From assembly GCA_002432085.1 (NCBI GenBank), contig DJFN01000111.1, positions 3,871 to 12,235 on the forward strand: 8,365 nt of DNA, written 5' to 3'. The position numbers and the translations under genes were made by a program. Shown piece by piece: positions 5,551 through 8,365 of the stretch; position 1 is the first letter of the stretch, and each line of letters begins with the position of its first letter. Below the pieces are notes generated by a model. That model was not told the origin of the DNA, searched no databases, and saw only the letters and a list, made by a program, of their open reading frames with translations. The DNA comes from Flavobacteriales bacterium UBA5871 (GTDB lineage Bacteria > Bacteroidota > Bacteroidia > Flavobacteriales_D > Crocinitomicaceae).

Positions 5551-7056
5551 ATGTCAGAAACGCAATTAAAAAAATCGCTGGGCCTGGTCGACGCGACCTT
5601 TCTCGTAGCCGGCAGCATGATCGGATCGGGTATTTTCATCGTCTCGTCCGACATGGCCAAAGACCTCGGCAGCTCTGGCTGGTTGTTGTTCACCTGGATC
5701 CTCACCGGCGTTATCACCTTGTTTGGTGCATTGAGCTACGGCGAGCTGGCGGCGATGTTCCCGAAAGCCGGCGGACAGTTCGTTTACATTCAGAAAGCGT
5801 TCGGTAAGCTAACGGCGTTTCTCTACGGCTGGACGGTTTTCACGGTGATTCAGACAGGCGTGATCGCAGCGGTAGGTGTGGCTTTCGGGAAATTCGCAGG
5901 CGTTTTCTTTCCTTCGTTGTTCACGACCTTTTTCAGTATCGGCGAGCTCAATATTACGTATGTAAATCTTGTCGGCGCGTTCAGTATTTTGCTGCTCACT
6001 TTCCTGAATTCACGCGGCATTCAGTACGGAAAGATCGTGCAGCTGTTTTTTACAGGATCGAAGCTCATTGCGCTTTTCCTGTTGATCGTGGTAGGCGTTT
6101 ACATCGGCTACGAGCTGGGCTTTTTCGAGGAGAATTTCACCAACGCGTGGGAAGCGAAGAAGACCGTTCTGAATGAGGACAACACGACGACCGTGACCAG
6201 CCTCGGTACGATCGCACTGATGATCGCCCTCTCAACAACCATTATCAATTCCCTGTTCTCCAGCGATGCCTGGAACAACGTTACTTTTATCGCCGGCGAG
6301 ATCCGGAACCCTGAGCGCAACCTGCCGCGCAGCCTTTTCCTCGGAACGTTCATCGTAACCATCCTGTACGTACTGGCGAATGTTGCCTACCTCGGATTGC
6401 TGCCTTTGCAGGGAACTCCTCCGGGCGACGGCGTTTTCATGTACACGAAAGAAACGGTGGAATCGGCCGGAATTCAGTTTGCCAGCCAGGGACGCGTCGG
6501 AACGTCGGCCGCCTATATGATGTTCGGCGACATCGCGAACTACCTGATGGCCGGGTTGATCATGGTTTCCACTTTCGGCTGCAACAACGGGATTATCATG
6601 GCCGGGTCACGCCTGTTTTACGCCATGTCGAAAGAAGGATTGTTTTTCCGCAAAGCGACGGCTATCAATCGTTTCGGAGTTCCGGGCTGGGCGATGTGGG
6701 CACAAAGTATCTGGGCCATCATTCTGTGCTTTTCCGGCTCGTATGAGATCCTGATCAAATTCGCCACGTTCGGCTCGATGGTGTTCTACATCGTTACCAT
6801 CGCCGGATTGTTCAAGCTGCGCCGCACCATGGCCGATCATCCGCGTCCGTACAAAGCGTTCGGCTACCCGGTGATCCCGATCCTGTATATCGTTTTTGCG
6901 GTATTGATCTGCATCAGCCTCACGGTCTTCACCTTTAGCGATACGGCAGGAAGTATCATCCTCGTATTACTGGGAATACCGGTTTATTTCATCTTCTTCA
7001 AGAAGAAAGAGAATGACGATGACAGATTGTTGGATGATAAATTGATCCAGGATTAA
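5551..7056 (+). CDS. APC-superfamily amino-acid permease
   Basis: This 501-residue inner-membrane transporter has the length and hydropathy of a 12-span APC family carrier. The N-terminal signature AGSMIGSGIF (20-29) is the unwound first helix whose glycines bind the amino-acid backbone. The second hallmark, YGELAAMFPKAGGQFVYI (63-80), marks helix 2 and the following loop. Hydrophilic loops are seen near 190-220 (after ENFTNAWEAKK) and 285-325, and the protein ends in an acidic, charged cytoplasmic tail (KKKENDDDRLLDDKLIQD). It is probably an amino-acid/proton symporter or an exchanger of the LAT-like branch; the substrate cannot be named. The start has no Shine-Dalgarno, but the APC signature lies at the expected distance from it. 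It is monocistronic here, and its TAA directly abuts the stop of the convergent gene. Confidence 0.92.
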   Translation: MSETQLKKSLGLVDATFLVAGSMIGSGIFIVSSDMAKDLGSSGWLLFTWILTGVITLFGALSYGELAAMFPKAGGQFVYIQKAFGKLTAFLYGWTVFTVIQTGVIAAVGVAFGKFAGVFFPSLFTTFFSIGELNITYVNLVGAFSILLLTFLNSRGIQYGKIVQLFFTGSKLIALFLLIVVGVYIGYELGFFEENFTNAWEAKKTVLNEDNTTTVTSLGTIALMIALSTTIINSLFSSDAWNNVTFIAGEIRNPERNLPRSLFLGTFIVTILYVLANVAYLGLLPLQGTPPGDGVFMYTKETVESAGIQFASQGRVGTSAAYMMFGDIANYLMAGLIMVSTFGCNNGIIMAGSRLFYAMSKEGLFFRKATAINRFGVPGWAMWAQSIWAIILCFSGSYEILIKFATFGSMVFYIVTIAGLFKLRRTMADHPRPYKAFGYPVIPILYIVFAVLICISLTVFTFSDTAGSIILVLLGIPVYFIFFKKKENDDDRLLDDKLIQD

Positions 7057-8043
7057 TCATTCTTCTGCCGGCGTAGGCATGATTGTTTCCTCGTAAGCGG
7101 TGATACAGCGGTAAACAGCGCAAGCCTGTTCCTTAATGATATTCGCCAGCTGAATATGTGCAGCCAAAGCGAGCTGCGAATAATTCTGTGACGAGTTCCC
7201 GAAATCGGCGGCAGTGGTTACCCACATTTTCTTGATCAGCTCCTCTCCTGTCGGAACGATACCGATGCGGTTCACAACAGCTTTCACATTCAGCGATCCG
7301 GCGTGGTAAACATGCAGTACCAGCAAACGGAACCAAATGGCTTGCTCATCGACGGTCAATCCTGCGCTTGCAGCAATATTCTTCGCAGCCGGGATACAGA
7401 TGCGCTTCAGCAATTGGGACGCAGCATAAGCCGAACGACGGAAATCCTTGCGCTCATCTGTTGTTTTGTTCACGGTCAATCCCATCGAACGGGCCACACC
7501 CGGCATCAGCTGGAACGGTCCGTAAGCTCCGGCAGAAGATTTCTTCAATTGTCCCGGGCTTTCGATGAGCAGAATCGATTGCGCATACCACGGATCGACG
7601 CCGTATTCTTCGAAACAGGCCACGCCTTTCGGAATGCTTTCGTAAACAAGATCGAAACGGTAGAAATCGCTTTTCCCGGTTGTGACCATGATTCGCTCAT
7701 CCACAGGAAGTCCTAACGATTGGCGAACGCTGTCCTTGAAATGGGCTTTCTGTGCTTCGGTCTGTGCGTGCCATTTTTTAGCCGACATCCGTGAAATGAT
7801 CTGACGGGTTGAACCTACGTTTACCAATACGGAATCGGGTGAAAGCAGCATGATCTGACGCCAGAAAATCGGTTGTCCGAGCTCGTGCCATTTGGCATTT
7901 TCGATCGGTTCGCTGCTCATGATAACCATTTCCTTCTCGCCTTCGTGAAGAGCGATCATTTCCGGTTCCCACGGCGTAGAGCACTGGGCAAACAACAAGG
8001 ATGGAAGGAAAAAAGACAGGGTGGAAATAAAAAGTAAGCGCAT
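7057..8043 (-). CDS. Exported lytic murein transglycosylase, SLT domain
   Basis: This 328-residue protein starts with the signal peptide MRLLFISTLSFFLPSLLFAQ, cleaved near FAQ-C. The residue at -1 is Gln, so a lipobox is unlikely. Residues ~21-130 are a region I do not recognise. The SLT (lysozyme-like) domain follows: AQSILLIESPGQ holds catalytic Glu E161 in the ES pair, and SAGAYGPFQLMPGVARSMGL (170-189) matches the GAxGLMQLMP motif. TTDERKDFRRSAYAASQLL (194-212) and VYHAGSLN (245-252) complete it; the last replaces the usual AYNAG, with His at the Asn position. It cleaves peptidoglycan strands in the periplasm to leave 1,6-anhydro ends, presumably for growth or remodelling. LMPG instead of LMPxTA and the H substitution are departures from the consensus. 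No Shine-Dalgarno or clear promoter box was found upstream. Confidence 0.88.
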   Translation of the reverse strand: MRLLFISTLSFFLPSLLFAQCSTPWEPEMIALHEGEKEMVIMSSEPIENAKWHELGQPIFWRQIMLLSPDSVLVNVGSTRQIISRMSAKKWHAQTEAQKAHFKDSVRQSLGLPVDERIMVTTGKSDFYRFDLVYESIPKGVACFEEYGVDPWYAQSILLIESPGQLKKSSAGAYGPFQLMPGVARSMGLTVNKTTDERKDFRRSAYAASQLLKRICIPAAKNIAASAGLTVDEQAIWFRLLVLHVYHAGSLNVKAVVNRIGIVPTGEELIKKMWVTTAADFGNSSQNYSQLALAAHIQLANIIKEQACAVYRCITAYEETIMPTPAEE

Positions 8044-8103
8044 AGATAATTCGTTGTGCTTATAAGTTCAACATGGGTTTTGGTTGCACAAGTTAAACAA
8101 AAA

Positions 8104-8109
8104 AGGAGG
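8104..8109 (+). promoter_or_regulatory. Strong Shine-Dalgarno-like AGGAGG
   Basis: AGGAGG within AAAAAAGGAGGAAAA lies 8 bases before ATG 8118. It is the only near-perfect ribosome-binding site in the window, in a phylum that rarely uses them. The frame it would serve (8118-8270, 50 residues) runs out of phase into yidD and has no recognisable product. The yidD start is 60 bases further on, so the site does not suit it. It may be chance in a purine-rich stretch. Confidence 0.3.
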
Positions 8110-8158
8110 AAAAACCAATGCTGACGAGCGTTTTAACATCCCGTTCGCAACGATTCCG

Positions 8159-8166
8159 TACCTTTG
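8159..8166 (+). promoter_or_regulatory. TAnnTTTG match just before yidD
   Basis: TACCTTTG is a perfect -7 box match but ends only 3 bases before the yidD ATG. Transcription would begin at or just after the start codon, so this box could only give a leaderless or 5'-shortened message. It may be chance. Confidence 0.25.
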
Positions 8167-8169
8167 GGT

Positions 8170-8365
8170 ATGCGTTTGCTGCGACAACTTTTCGGTTTTC
8201 TGCTCATCATTCCGGTCAAGCTTTACCAATGGCTGATCAGCCCGATATTGCCCAATTCCTGCCGCTATGATCCAACCTGTTCAGCTTATATGATCGAAGC
8301 CATTCGCGTTCACGGACCGCTCAAAGGATTGTGGCTCGGCACGCGCAGAATCTCCCGTTGTCATC
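8170..8365 (+). CDS. yidD: Membrane protein insertion efficiency factor YidD, 3'-truncated by window edge
   Basis: The first 65 codons are present and the frame is still open at the edge. The protein begins [20 protein letters not shown], an amphipathic/hydrophobic N-terminal helix, followed by [33 protein letters not shown] and TRRISRCH. These match the YidD signature: SP, then CR-x-x-PTCS-x-Y with its invariant cysteines, then G-x-x-x-G and R-x-x-RC. YidD is a small protein (about 70-85 residues) that helps YidC insert membrane proteins at the inner membrane; about 10-20 residues should lie beyond the window. ATG 8170 is chosen because it gives the family's usual N-terminus; a stop at 8134-8136 blocks upstream extension, with TTG 8164 the only alternative. 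Confidence 0.93.
   Translation, partial: MRLLRQLFGFLLIIPVKLYQWLISPILPNSCRYDPTCSAYMIEAIRVHGPLKGLWLGTRRISRCH

Noticed and set aside
5463..5807. 114-codon frame overlapping the permease start
   Set aside because: It starts in the arm of repeat copy 2 and continues out of phase through the permease; Arg/His-rich translation typical of a shadow.
1..8365. CRISPR array, tRNA, rRNA or insertion-sequence transposase
   Set aside because: No regularly spaced direct repeats, no recognisable RNA gene and no transposase-like reading frame on either strand.

Overview
The window looks like chromosomal DNA from a Bacteroidota bacterium, most likely order Flavobacteriales (a Fluviicola/Crocinitomicaceae-like genome is my guess). 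Three things point there. One is a secreted protein ending in a type A sorting domain of the type IX secretion system (T9SS). Another is the presence of several perfect matches to the Bacteroidetes -7 promoter box TAnnTTTG. The third is that Shine-Dalgarno sites are weak or absent before most genes. No plasmid, phage, CRISPR, rRNA or tRNA signature was seen.

Layout, left to right: (1) a ~195 bp palindromic repeat at the left edge, copy 1 of two in the window; (2) an ArsR-type regulator whose frame is broken near its C-terminus, followed by two overlapping perfect palindromes and a VOC/glyoxalase-fold gene; (3) a 340 bp AT-rich gap; (4) two overlapping genes, a small exported protein and a 524-aa CUB / PPC-like / FN3-like T9SS cargo protein, ending at a strong terminator; (5) on the minus strand, a translationally coupled pair (GNAT-like acyltransferase, then a lipoprotein with a multi-pass C-terminus); (6) a divergent control region holding repeat copy 2 between two oppositely facing promoter candidates; (7) an APC-family amino-acid permease that abuts, stop codon to stop codon, a convergent exported lytic transglycosylase; (8) the 5' part of yidD, cut by the right edge.

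How the genes work together: the ArsR remnant and VOC gene look like a small regulator/target unit. The exported pair is probably co-translated and built for cell-surface display. The acyltransferase/lipoprotein pair is a coupled envelope operon of unknown role. The permease, transglycosylase and yidD are ordinary housekeeping and envelope genes. I see no obvious defence or biosynthetic system. The two least explained signals are the paired nested-palindrome repeats and the broken ArsR with its double palindrome.
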